DNA of 16,109 nucleotides from CAWUIO01 sp963922455. Its GTDB lineage: Bacteria; Bacteroidota; Bacteroidia; Cytophagales; Microscillaceae. The DNA is taken from positions 1-16,109 of the forward strand of contig CAWUIO010000135.1 in assembly GCA_963922455.1 (NCBI GenBank). The letters are read 5' to 3'. The notes beneath the pieces were generated by a model. That model saw only the letters and a list, made by a program, of their open reading frames with translations. It made no database searches and had not been told where the DNA came from. Position numbers and translations under genes: made by a program. Each line of letters starts with the position of its first letter. The stretch's first letter is position 1. Below, one piece after another: positions 9,801 through 15,997 of this stretch.

Positions 9801-12800
9801 CAACTCCGGCCGCGGGTACCCCCAACCAAGAGGTTCCGATCGTCTGGGTTAGTTCCAAACCACTAGGTACTCCAGGATCTGAAATGAGTTGGGCGTTTCT
9901 TTGGGCGGTATTATTCCCATATTCTAACTCTACATTGATTTGGGCGGGGTTGAACGTAAGCTGTTGCATGGAAGGCTGCACTCGGATCCATTGGATTTTC
10001 GTATGGAATCCGCCAAAAGCATCAACCGTCAAAACCCCATCGGTTACCATAACCGTGGCCGTTTGAACCAAATACAGGGTATCCGAATTGGGTATAAAAT
10101 CAAGTACATTCACTCCCTCGGCATTGATCACCATATGTCCCTCAATATTGGTAACTTCCCCCGCCGACACGGTAACATCATAGAAACCGTTGGGAACATC
10201 TACTTCCCAATATCCTTCAATGGGAACAGCTCCCCCGGCATTAATATCATCATACTGCATAAAGAATGTGGTTGCCGTCACCACTTGATCAGGCTCTGTA
10301 GCCCATTTCCAACGGTTTTTACCATTGGCTGTCAAGTTTAAGAGGGTTCCGGCATTAGCTCTTTTCCAACCATAGGTTAGGCCTCCTTGATCGCTATCTG
10401 TTCGAGGTCCATAAGGCTCTCCGATATCACGGAGCCAATCGATTGGGGTAACTGTTTGCTTATCCATAAAATTGACCTGAAAATCGGCCAAAGGAATAGT
10501 AGGGTCAACCACGGTTACTTCTACCTTTAAGGTATCATCAATGAAATTCCCTGAGGCACGGGCAATTACCTCGGCTTCATAAAATCCAGGCGTTAAACCG
10601 GTAGCATCAATTTGGAAGGTTAGTTCCGGGCGGTTACTGTCGTGGATAAAGCTAGTTTCCCAGTCTGTCCCATTTCCATTTACCGGGCTCAGCCAGGTTG
10701 GGATAGCCGATGTGTTTAGGTCGGTAGCAAAGAGTGTCAGCTCTACAATTGAATTTTCTACCTCATTTAAATCTGTCGTAAAGTTTTGCAAGCCATTTTG
10801 CGGTACAATCAATTCTCGCATATCGGGGTTAAACTGTACGTAACTAGGCGTATCAACCGACTCAACCAATTCTACATTTCGGATAATCATTACAAAATCC
10901 TGAAAGTCAAAATCAGTGGTATGTTCCTCAAAGGCTACTACAAAAGCATTCGGGATAGAATCTCCTAGACTATTCCGTAGGGTATAAACCCGGGCATGAT
11001 GAGGGATAGAGTTGGTAAATGTATTGTCAATATCTTCGCTATATACCCGGCGATTACCACGAGGCATCCATTCGGTAAACAAACCAAAAAGAGTATCACC
11101 TGGGTCAAACGTAAGGCTACCCACCGGATTGACGAGGGTTGATTGATTAGATTCGGCCTGGGTTTGACTAATTGAAAACAGGGTATTGTGTTCAACCGGG
11201 TTTCCGATTTCGTAGTACCATCCGGCTTCCATAATAGTGCTTACTCCAGAAGGAGAAAAAATGGCCAAAGGCTCTATACTCACATCCCCAGTACCCGCCT
11301 TACGGAAGGTTTGCCCATCTAGCTCGTCTCCTAAAAGAGTTGCCGATTGGAAAACAGGTTGGCTATGGATTTCGGCTGTATTGGGATTGTCATCTCCAAC
11401 ATTGATGGAGATATTATAAAAACCCAAAATAGATTGTAAAGAAGGCTCGCTTACTCCCGCGTTGATACCCAGTCCTCTTAAAGCTACATTCTCTACATTT
11501 CCAGGTGTATTTTGATCGTCTGAGGTGATCACTAAGTTGGCCTGGTGAATCCCTTCGAAGTTTGCATTAAAAGCAATTTGTAGAGAATAGCTAGCATTAG
11601 CCGGAATACTAAACGCATTTTCCCCATTAGGGAGGCTAAATGCTCCGGCGTCGGCACCATTCAAGTTTAAGCTGGAAATATTTAAAGGAGCATCTCCTAG
11701 GTTGTCAATAGATAAAGTGGCCGTCTGGGCTCCGGCACTTACATAGTCTTGTACTTCAAAGCCGGCCTTATCTACAAACAGGGCACTTTGAGAAATAAAT
11801 ACTGGCTCTACATTACTTAAAACATAGATATAATCTTGATAATCACCATTGGTAGCGTCTTCCAAGGTAATCAGGTAGGTATTGGCGATAAGATTACCAT
11901 TCCGATCTTTGGCAGGGTAGACTTTGCTACGTCGGGCGATGTTTGTAGGGTTATTCGGTTGGAGGAGGTTTAATTCATCCTCTGTATAGATAAAACGCCC
12001 AAACGTTTGGGATTCGGTAAAGATTCCAAACAAACCGCTTCCTGGATCAAACTGGGGGTTGCCCGAAAGTAAAGGTGGGTTTAGGGTTTGGTGTTCTTCC
12101 CCGGCATCGCCCAGGCGTCCAATTTCAAGATGCTGAGGTGTGTTACCATTGGGAAAATAATACCCAAAAGGCAAAATTTCCGAAGGAGAATAGCGAGCAA
12201 TGGGTACTAAGCTAACCGTACCCGCACCGGCTTTACGGAATAATTGAATCAATTGCTCGTCACCGCTCAAAACAGGACTCGTTCCATTCGGATTTAAAAG
12301 ACCAGTCCAGCCCACATCTACCCCATACCCTAAGGTAGTAAAGACATCGGCCAAGGAGGGCTCAAAATTACCTTCCAAACCATTGGTACTCAAACCGTAC
12401 AAGAAGATGTCAATGGTAGGATTAGGCGTTTGGTTGGTTTGGATTTGCAAGACATCGTTTAAAGCACCGACATCCGTGGCACTGGGTGTAAAGCGCACTA
12501 CAATATCCAAACTGGCCCCAGCCGGAACATTAAGGGGCAAACTACTAGGGCTGAGCACCTCAAATAAGGAGGTGCCCAAGGTCAAACCTTGAACCTCTAG
12601 GTTTCCGCTACCGGTATTTTCCAAGCGGATGGTATCGGGAGTGCTTAAAACACCCTTTACGGTGCTAAACACTAATTCATTCTCTGAAGGATTAAAAACT
12701 GGGCTAAAAATGCCGGTAGATTTCAGAGTTATTCCTCCTCGTAAAGGAAGAAAATCTTCTCCTGGGGTCTTGGCAGACACAAAGTGCCCTAAAAACCCAA

Positions 12801-12882
12801 GTAAGAACACGCACATAGCAAGTACAAGCCGCAGTTTTTTCTTCCATAGGGGGCTGGTACTGATGAGATAATTTTTTTTCAT
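3892..12882 (-). CDS. Giant modular secreted/surface protein with T9SS C-terminal sorting domain
   Basis: One intact frame of 2996 aa from ATG 12882; a TTG nine bases upstream is the only earlier start. Positions below count from the ATG. A signal peptide (1-37, ending HFVSA) is followed by: choice-of-anchor-D-like Ig plus DUF4114-like module (about 45-365); a second such pair (365-675); BACON-like (680-795); a malectin-like CBM (800-970, ending VDAFGGFHTKIQWIRV); two BACON-like domains (975-1165); an Ig-like domain (1170-1255); a third anchor plus DUF4114-like module (1265-1600); an ASH-like domain (1600-1735); malectin (1740-1900); two SprB-like repeats (1900-2055); malectin (2060-2215); a putative-Ig/cadherin-like domain (2220-2315, with GTPDDTDIG); a BNR-associated N-type domain (2315-2455); a LamG-like jelly roll (2460-2655, with DGEWHHVAGSYDG); and a linker and Ig-like SLISF domain (from 2815). 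The type A sorting domain spans 2915-2996 (YPNPVRDEVNF, end LKMMKQ). No catalytic domain is visible. The protein is likely exported by T9SS and acts in glycan binding or adhesion. Confidence 0.93.
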   Translation of the reverse strand: MKKNYLISTSPLWKKKLRLVLAMCVFLLGFLGHFVSAKTPGEDFLPLRGGITLKSTGIFSPVFNPSENELVFSTVKGVLSTPDTIRLENTGSGNLEVQGLTLGTSLFEVLSPSSLPLNVPAGASLDIVVRFTPSATDVGALNDVLQIQTNQTPNPTIDIFLYGLSTNGLEGNFEPSLADVFTTLGYGVDVGWTGLLNPNGTSPVLSGDEQLIQLFRKAGAGTVSLVPIARYSPSEILPFGYYFPNGNTPQHLEIGRLGDAGEEHQTLNPPLLSGNPQFDPGSGLFGIFTESQTFGRFIYTEDELNLLQPNNPTNIARRSKVYPAKDRNGNLIANTYLITLEDATNGDYQDYIYVLSNVEPVFISQSALFVDKAGFEVQDYVSAGAQTATLSIDNLGDAPLNISSLNLNGADAGAFSLPNGENAFSIPANASYSLQIAFNANFEGIHQANLVITSDDQNTPGNVENVALRGLGINAGVSEPSLQSILGFYNISINVGDDNPNTAEIHSQPVFQSATLLGDELDGQTFRKAGTGDVSIEPLAIFSPSGVSTIMEAGWYYEIGNPVEHNTLFSISQTQAESNQSTLVNPVGSLTFDPGDTLFGLFTEWMPRGNRRVYSEDIDNTFTNSIPHHARVYTLRNSLGDSIPNAFVVAFEEHTTDFDFQDFVMIIRNVELVESVDTPSYVQFNPDMRELIVPQNGLQNFTTDLNEVENSIVELTLFATDLNTSAIPTWLSPVNGNGTDWETSFIHDSNRPELTFQIDATGLTPGFYEAEVIARASGNFIDDTLKVEVTVVDPTIPLADFQVNFMDKQTVTPIDWLRDIGEPYGPRTDSDQGGLTYGWKRANAGTLLNLTANGKNRWKWATEPDQVVTATTFFMQYDDINAGGAVPIEGYWEVDVPNGFYDVTVSAGEVTNIEGHMVINAEGVNVLDFIPNSDTLYLVQTATVMVTDGVLTVDAFGGFHTKIQWIRVQPSMQQLTFNPAQINVELEYGNNTAQRNAQLISDPGVPSGLELTQTIGTSWLGVPAAGVGNLSFDFDASGLPPGTYNTTVRASAPGYDDGELLVSMKVLPLGMDIVQDTLRFSLDRGSNSASQAIDLTVAQGSPTDIRFQKGLEDTWLTLPGNGVVGSNNISVQTDGLVPDTYYATVTAISSGYADASVVVELQVNDVSDLTNIPPVVEVTLTGQNYLPGVFKNEAVATLEATAVNGSGISSLEYSFDGVNWEPYLNPLYLNEPGFYSLQARATDNNALTTISGTYDFEVRLVPLYNNKMVLENRDKFPEDDELAFSRIQNRWYGINGNTPAAESHDRVTLRIHNRGLGNLTIDDLIVSNPNYWAINKVFGSNFDPETSLPISISSNEFVDVEMKFIAVDPPNPRSNGIKVLHETLTIVSNDDETPVREVQLHGLWQRNAEGNNEPLANDILAAFGLTIDIGFTRNKRSDIVTPTGDEVIAPNFVRVDQTKPVYVRQLAAYHSCCWGFYSVDIFYSEDLTQKGGTKILKNKGIGVDSQSILPRKNTKGGDGIYGDPADGTISPSVPFNVTIQNDNTNRFLNTDSLVGIRVWKLRNSKGEIVPNSFILANDAIGNASNWDYNDNLFVITNVRPENGTGYSSTLVSGNGIPADQDEKQSALDLGEAMIGDQVNRTVYLRSLGQIFPEDDDPDIVISNIEVIGPDRTEFVATMPTKTTLLPHDPLLNSPDQTSFNLAYMPNSTGLKNAALLIHYNSDASPMRIPLSAIAQSSCFQTTVVRRIKNALDIGVSNTTIGGVVWETDQTYKDGSGFKLDTFADSYEVAETDIDPLYSRYMSSVTDLRPISYQFPGMAAGNYTVRLHFAEMYWSQTNDRVNDIIVEGETRIQGLDIIKEVGDRTALVKDIDVEVNDGTLNLTLNPIVNRPAISAIEIYRNDYNNSLSITTDLVVPTECDKTNGIIEVSASGAANIEYKLGKFGPYQASGRFENLRPGIYTMYAKDADSDCEITTEVTVEGLSSIDFVITPSLAGCDLNDKAAAAVEQITGGIAPYTVIWNNNPLTSGLSLDGLSVGQYFVTVFDANGCSNTKFFNIVRELNCPIRINSGEENQNFLTKDGREFIPDVHFSGGRISGVNNNDEIQNTEDDKLFRLRRIDAFSYNIPVAFNGEYEVKLYFNEPSKNGSSQRRFHVEIEGTRVLNNFDIYLVAGGRNRAVIRTFSTVVNDGKLDIDFLTGSFDDPTVSAVEVTFLGNPSNTAPVVITPISDQSTLVGQVYTYTVPNGAYLDLNGDSLDITASLVGGSPLPAWLSYDPLTNTFTGTPDDTDIGELDIQLTIADPIGAFVIDVFKLRVEDIQIDVQQIARKIIPGAENKEVLRVAITSPENFSVASLLIRTTGTSDLNDVKKAKVFYTGNAATYFNAALFGLEVDVTSNEFVIGSVPQNLSSGTHYFWVVMDIDSNATSGNLIDAEVVSVGLNSIDYAVASGNPAGERIIAQTEHIPGFLMNLDGIDDAIQIEKEGRFDLNSEITLEAWIRTNDVRNQEKTIISKGNSAWKLSLANDGKLQFGLDGLITMLGTSDLADGEWHHVAGSYDGTEMSICIDGVLENQQALVGNFNTNNLAVQIGNNPEVSNSYFEGDIDEVRVWSVGRSLKDIRESIYLTLYGLESGLLGYWQFNEVAGTEAEELSNGLYGTLQGALGRQIANEPIGGGASFTATSLANGTVSFTDTDLEIDFGAIHPQGELVVTRIDSLAPAGTDPDPSAEKAISYWVIRNYGSNVSGLSPMTLRFTLPTGSLLSANVADYNMYKRPSNATDTWPEIFMATGIDMVQDELEFTGITSFSQVMIAGQLNGSLPVSLISFVAERKNDKQVDLFWQTAAEQENVGFEVQKSADGQNFERIGFVDGAGNSTVLRSYQFADNFASQSAYYRLKQVDTDGSFTYSEVRFVEGPDATGMGIYPNPVRDEVNFQASEGLRTVEGGSAQLYDRQGRLILRLSGSLAEMEANLSSRVNQLASGWYVLRMLVNGEQHTLKMMKQ

Positions 12883-13358
12883 CTTTGGCAATTGTTTGGA
12901 TTCGGAATTGCTGTAATTTCACAGCCTTTGCAATGTGGTAGGGATTTTTTGTATAGTATTCGTAAAGATTTCTATCAAATGACGGATTTCCTTACAAGTA
13001 AACAGGGCTTAGTCCTACCAAACAAAGTCCTTTCAAAGGCCTGAATTATTTAATCACTTAGAATTATTCCAAATTTGTGCCTTGCAATATTTCTATTGAT
13101 TATCAGGTACTTAAATAGGAATATTTTCCCAAAGAGAGAGAGTATGTGTATTTATTGGAAAGAAACGAGGGTGGATCTTACCTCGTACTAGAAATGAAGC
13201 TATCGCAATAATAATAAAAGAAAATCAAAAAATCATACTAGTCTCTCCTCCCAAGTTTTTTAAGGGGGGCGAAGGTTTGTTAGCAATGCTTATTTTTGTT
13301 GTCAAATATACTTTTTACCTCATTCATTCGTTAGGAACGGACACAAGTCAATTCATCC
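12883..13358. other. Divergent intergenic region between two envelope genes
   Basis: The 476 bases are A/T-rich and must hold the promoters of both the giant gene (leftward) and the outer-membrane barrel gene (rightward). Visible elements are a short palindrome CCTTTCAAAGG (13029-13039) and a hairpin ACGAGG/CCTCGT (13165-13170 with 13181-13186, 10-base loop). There is also a pairing of CCTCCC with GGGGGG around 13246-13269 that allows one G-T pair. No ORF of convincing length is present. A 15-codon ORF starting at ATG 13144 spans the ACGAGG hairpin but has nothing to support it. Confidence 0.5.
13291..13298 (+). promoter_or_regulatory. Candidate -7 element for the outer-membrane barrel gene
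   Basis: TATTTTTG matches the Bacteroidota -7 consensus TAnnTTTG exactly and would give a leader of roughly 55 bases. A -33 TTTG at the usual 19-21 base spacing is missing (the nearest TTTG, 13276-13279, is only 11 bases away), so the call is weak. Confidence 0.3.
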
Positions 13359-15059
13359 ATGCTTAAGCTATTTTTTCGCTGCCTTCGGATTTTTATTTTT
13401 TGTTGTGTAATCAGCTTCCCGGGGCTTTCCCAAAGCGTTTTTGTACCCCTTAACCCCGACTATCACCACCTCTTAGACCGCCTCGAGATAAAATCTGGCC
13501 AACTCTTTCCAAGTATCCATTCTCAGTTTAAACCCTACACCCGGGAACAGGTAGCTTTTCTTAGTGACACGATTGCCGGCTTAGAGTCTCGCCCCCTGTC
13601 TCGAGTAGACCGCTTTAATATCGACTACCTGCGTAATGACAATTGGGAGTGGTCTCAAAAAGATGCTAGCAATAGCCGCAAAGCATTGTGGAAACATATG
13701 TACCGCAAAAAATCGGATCTCTATCATTACCAAGATAAAAAGTTTGACTTTCATCTAAACCCGGTACTCTTGGCCTATGTCGGGCATGACAGCGACCAAG
13801 AGGAAACGCCTTATTTAAATAGCCGGGGGGTAGAAATTAGAGGGATGATTGGCCGGAAATTGGGTTTTTACAGCTTTCTAACCGACAATCAAGCTACTTT
13901 CCCTCGCTACGTCAATGAGCGAATTACCCGCCAGGATGCTGTACCTGGGGAGGGTTTTTACAAAACAACTGGCAACAATGGCGTAGACTTCTTACACGCC
14001 CGCGGCTACATAACCTTAGATGCCATCGATAGTGTGATGTCCATTCAGTTTGGCTATGATAAAAATTTTATCGGCAATGGCTACCGCTCGCTCATCCTTT
14101 CGGATTTTTCCAGCAATTATCTCTTCTTAAAGATTAACACCAACATCTGGAAATTTAATTACCAAAATATCTTTGGGCAATTAACGGCCGAAACCTTAAA
14201 TGGAGACGGGTTTTTCCCTCAAAAGTACTTTGCCCATCACCAGCTAAGTGTGCAAATTGGTAAGAACCTCAACCTGGGCCTTTACGAATCTATCATATTT
14301 AACCGGGGCGATACAAGCACCTCGGGTAATAGTAGTGGTAATTTTGACTTTCGCTACCTCAACCCTGTGATTTTTTACCGCTCCATTGAGCAACAAGCTG
14401 GCAGTCCCGATAATGCCGTTTTGGGATTAGATTTTAAGTGGAATTTTGCCCGTCGTTTTTCTCTTTATGGACAGTTAGTCATTGACGAGTTTGTACTCTC
14501 GGAAATCCGCTCGGGCAATGGCTGGCGGGGCAACAAACAAGCCGGACAAATCGGACTCAAATACATCGATGCCTTCGGAGTGGATAATTTAGATTTCCAA
14601 ACTGAGATAAATGTGGCCCGGCCCTACATATATTCCCATAATTTCCCACAGGGGGAGTTTAGCAACTACAATCAGGAACTGGTGCATCCTTTAGGGGCAA
14701 ATTTTTACGAATTCATTGGGATTATGCGCTTCCAGCCTATTCCTCGCTTGAATGTAGTCTCCAAACTTATTTATGCCCGTTACGGGGCCGATAGCTTGGG
14801 CAGCAACTGGGGTCAAGATATTTTCTTAAACAACAGTGATTTTGAGCGTGAATTTGGCAATACCATCGCCCAGGGGGTCCTGACCCAATTGTATTATTTT
14901 GACCTTCGGCTCAGCTGGCAACTGAAGCATAATTTATTCATTGAACTCCAACAAATCTACCGCCGTATCGACAGTGATTTACCAGACAATAATCGCGAGT
15001 CTAGCTTTACCAATATTGCCATCCGTTGGAATATCCCACAAAGGTTTTACGCCTTCTAG
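13359..15059 (+). CDS. Outer-membrane beta-barrel protein, RemB/Wzi-like
   Basis: A 566-aa protein starting with a signal peptide (MLKLFFRCLRIFIFCCVISF, cleavage likely after GLSQ near residue 25). The mature part begins VPLNPDYHHLLDRLEIKSG and has a short helical periplasmic segment (to about 120). Long alternating amphipathic strands rich in Tyr, Phe and Asn follow to the C-terminus, which ends in aromatic IRWNIPQRFYAF, a typical barrel closing strand. The stretch FGYDKNFIGNGYRSLILSDF (about 227-246) is what I associate with Bacteroidota proteins annotated as gliding motility protein RemB and with the capsule-assembly Wzi fold; this rests on recall, not a search. Such proteins sit in the outer membrane and may bind or anchor surface polysaccharide. 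It diverges from the giant T9SS client and converges, with abutting stops, on a small membrane protein gene. An alternative is a porin-like protein of unknown role. Confidence 0.8.
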   Translation: MLKLFFRCLRIFIFCCVISFPGLSQSVFVPLNPDYHHLLDRLEIKSGQLFPSIHSQFKPYTREQVAFLSDTIAGLESRPLSRVDRFNIDYLRNDNWEWSQKDASNSRKALWKHMYRKKSDLYHYQDKKFDFHLNPVLLAYVGHDSDQEETPYLNSRGVEIRGMIGRKLGFYSFLTDNQATFPRYVNERITRQDAVPGEGFYKTTGNNGVDFLHARGYITLDAIDSVMSIQFGYDKNFIGNGYRSLILSDFSSNYLFLKINTNIWKFNYQNIFGQLTAETLNGDGFFPQKYFAHHQLSVQIGKNLNLGLYESIIFNRGDTSTSGNSSGNFDFRYLNPVIFYRSIEQQAGSPDNAVLGLDFKWNFARRFSLYGQLVIDEFVLSEIRSGNGWRGNKQAGQIGLKYIDAFGVDNLDFQTEINVARPYIYSHNFPQGEFSNYNQELVHPLGANFYEFIGIMRFQPIPRLNVVSKLIYARYGADSLGSNWGQDIFLNNSDFEREFGNTIAQGVLTQLYYFDLRLSWQLKHNLFIELQQIYRRIDSDLPDNNRESSFTNIAIRWNIPQRFYAF

Positions 15060-15362
15060 CTAGGCTGCCAGTTGGATTATTCCTTGCAAGAGTAAATAAA
15101 TCCCGAGAGCCACCACGAGGTGCATAATCACCATCGTCCTTTGTTGCCGGGGCAGCATTTTCTTCCAAGACTTCCCGTACAAGCGCGTCAATTGCCCAAT
15201 CATCCACCAAGCCACACCTATCCAGATTACGCCGAGGCCCATACTCAGGCCCACCCGGGATTCGGCCGGGGACACGATACCCCGCAAATATTCGTGAATA
15301 AACACGGTCACCAGTACAAAGAGGTAGAACCCTATTATTAATCGACTATCCTGATTTAGCAC
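15060..15362 (-). CDS. Small integral membrane protein, 100 aa
   Basis: This reads as a 100-aa polypeptide with about three hydrophobic segments: residues 8-28 (LIIGFYLFVLVTVFIHEYL), 38-57 (GLSMGLGVIWIGVAWWMIGQ) and 77-97 (MVIMHLVVALGIYLLLQGII). A basic loop (YGKSWKKMLPRQQR) lies between the second and third, and the positive-inside rule would place it in the cytoplasm. The start is GTG at 15362, preceded by GGAGAC. No ATG in frame lies upstream before a stop, and the next internal Met would remove the first helix. A 15-codon ORF in another frame (ATG 15393, stop 15346) overlaps the start and could couple translation. The stop codon abuts that of the converging barrel gene. No family recognised; length, hydrophobic pattern and intact frame support a real gene. 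Confidence 0.68.
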   Translation of the reverse strand: MLNQDSRLIIGFYLFVLVTVFIHEYLRGIVSPAESRVGLSMGLGVIWIGVAWWMIGQLTRLYGKSWKKMLPRQQRTMVIMHLVVALGIYLLLQGIIQLAA

Positions 15363-15447
15363 GTCTCCGCAATTTTAAAAATGCCCAAAACATAAAGATA
15401 AGCAGCTTTTGAGAGGATTCCTTTTCATCAAGCAAGAATATACAAGA

Positions 15448-15581
15448 GGGGCTGCCCCCGGCGATTGTCCTAGCTGTATCCCTTGGAAATACGTACCGCC
15501 GGGGTCGGGCTTTCGCTACTCGCTGCCTCTCCCCTCCGGCCCACACGAGCTCAGACAGGCCGCTCTATCCCTCAGCCATTT
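15448..15581 (+). repeat. Full copy of the dispersed structured repeat (134 bases)
   Basis: Blocks in order: GGGGCTGCCCC (15448-15458); an 8-bp stem CCCCGGCG/CGCCGGGG (15456-15463 with 15497-15504) around a 33-base loop; CGGGCTTTCGCTACTCGCTG (from 15506); GAGCTCAGACAGG; and the terminal CTCTATCCCTCAGCC. This is the same architecture as the inverted copy at 3694-3824. The stem sequence differs but pairing is kept. The short copy at 47-79 matches its last 33 bases with one difference. Confidence 0.75.
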
Positions 15582-15584
15582 GAG

Positions 15585-15612
15585 AACAGAGAGCAGAGAA
15601 GCGAGAGGAGAG
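15585..15612 (+). repeat. Purine-rich 7-base repeat array
   Basis: Four consecutive heptads are AACAGAG, AGCAGAG, AAGCGAG and AGGAGAG. Each ends in GAG and all are nearly all-purine. The preceding ATTTGAG (15578-15584) keeps the same register. They are broadly complementary to the pyrimidine heptads at 15924-15965. Confidence 0.6.
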
Positions 15613-15658
15613 ATGTGATGGGTCACGGGAGGAATTCTCAGTAGTTCCTGCTTGCTCG

Positions 15659-15692
15659 CAAATGTTTGGCGCTTGCCTCTTTAGGGCATTTG
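15659..15692. other. Nested inverted repeat in the repeat-rich tail
   Basis: CAAATG (15659-15664) pairs with CATTTG (15687-15692), and inside it GGC-GCTT-GCC (15668-15677) forms a second small hairpin. Flanking G and T could add a wobble pair. No ORF or T-run is associated. The rest of 15613-15716 shows nothing I can name. Confidence 0.35.
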
Positions 15693-15721
15693 TCAAGTTC
15701 TAAGACAGAGGAATTGGAGCC

Positions 15722-15750
15722 GGGATACGGGACACGGGAACCGGGACGGG
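15722..15750 (+). repeat. GGG heptad array, G-quadruplex motif on + strand
   Basis: GGG runs start at 15722, 15729, 15736 and 15743, exactly seven bases apart, with a fifth at 15748. Loops are ATAC, ACAC, AACC and AC. This satisfies the standard G3+N1-7 quadruplex pattern. Confidence 0.7.
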
Positions 15751-15780
15751 AGTTAAGTGGCGAGAGGGGTTTGTAGCCTG

Positions 15781-15892
15781 TTACGTATCCAAATCAAAGG
15801 TATACCCGCGGCCAGAGGCCGAAGCATTTCGTCACGTGCCAAAAGGCTCGCAACTGCGATCTCTATACCCAAGAAAAAAATCCCGCTTCCCG
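15781..15892 (+). repeat. 112-base direct repeat, copy 1
   Basis: It matches 15998-16109 at a constant offset of 217 bases with 8 differences and no gaps. Internal foldbacks kept in both copies are GGTATACC (palindrome), CGGCC-AGA-GGCCG (15809-15821), GCC-AAAA-GGC (15838-15847) and TCGC-AACT-GCGA (15848-15859), followed by a seven-A run. Weaker similarity extends a few bases upstream. No ORF is supported. Confidence 0.85.
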
Positions 15893-15965
15893 GTTCCCGC
15901 CTCCCGGCTCCCACATCCCGCTTCCTTCTCTCCTCTCTCCTCTCTCCTCTCTCTTCTTCTTCTTC
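15882..15965 (+). repeat. CCC heptad array passing into pyrimidine heptads
   Basis: CCC runs start at 15882, 15889, 15896, 15903, 15910 and 15917, exactly seven bases apart, giving a quadruplex motif on the - strand. From 15924 the same 7-base period continues with CCTTCTC and then three TCCTCTC units, before decaying into CTT triplets. It is nearly all pyrimidine on the + strand. Confidence 0.7.
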
Positions 15966-15997
15966 AGCTTAGGGATGGAACAGTATTTTGCCCTAGT

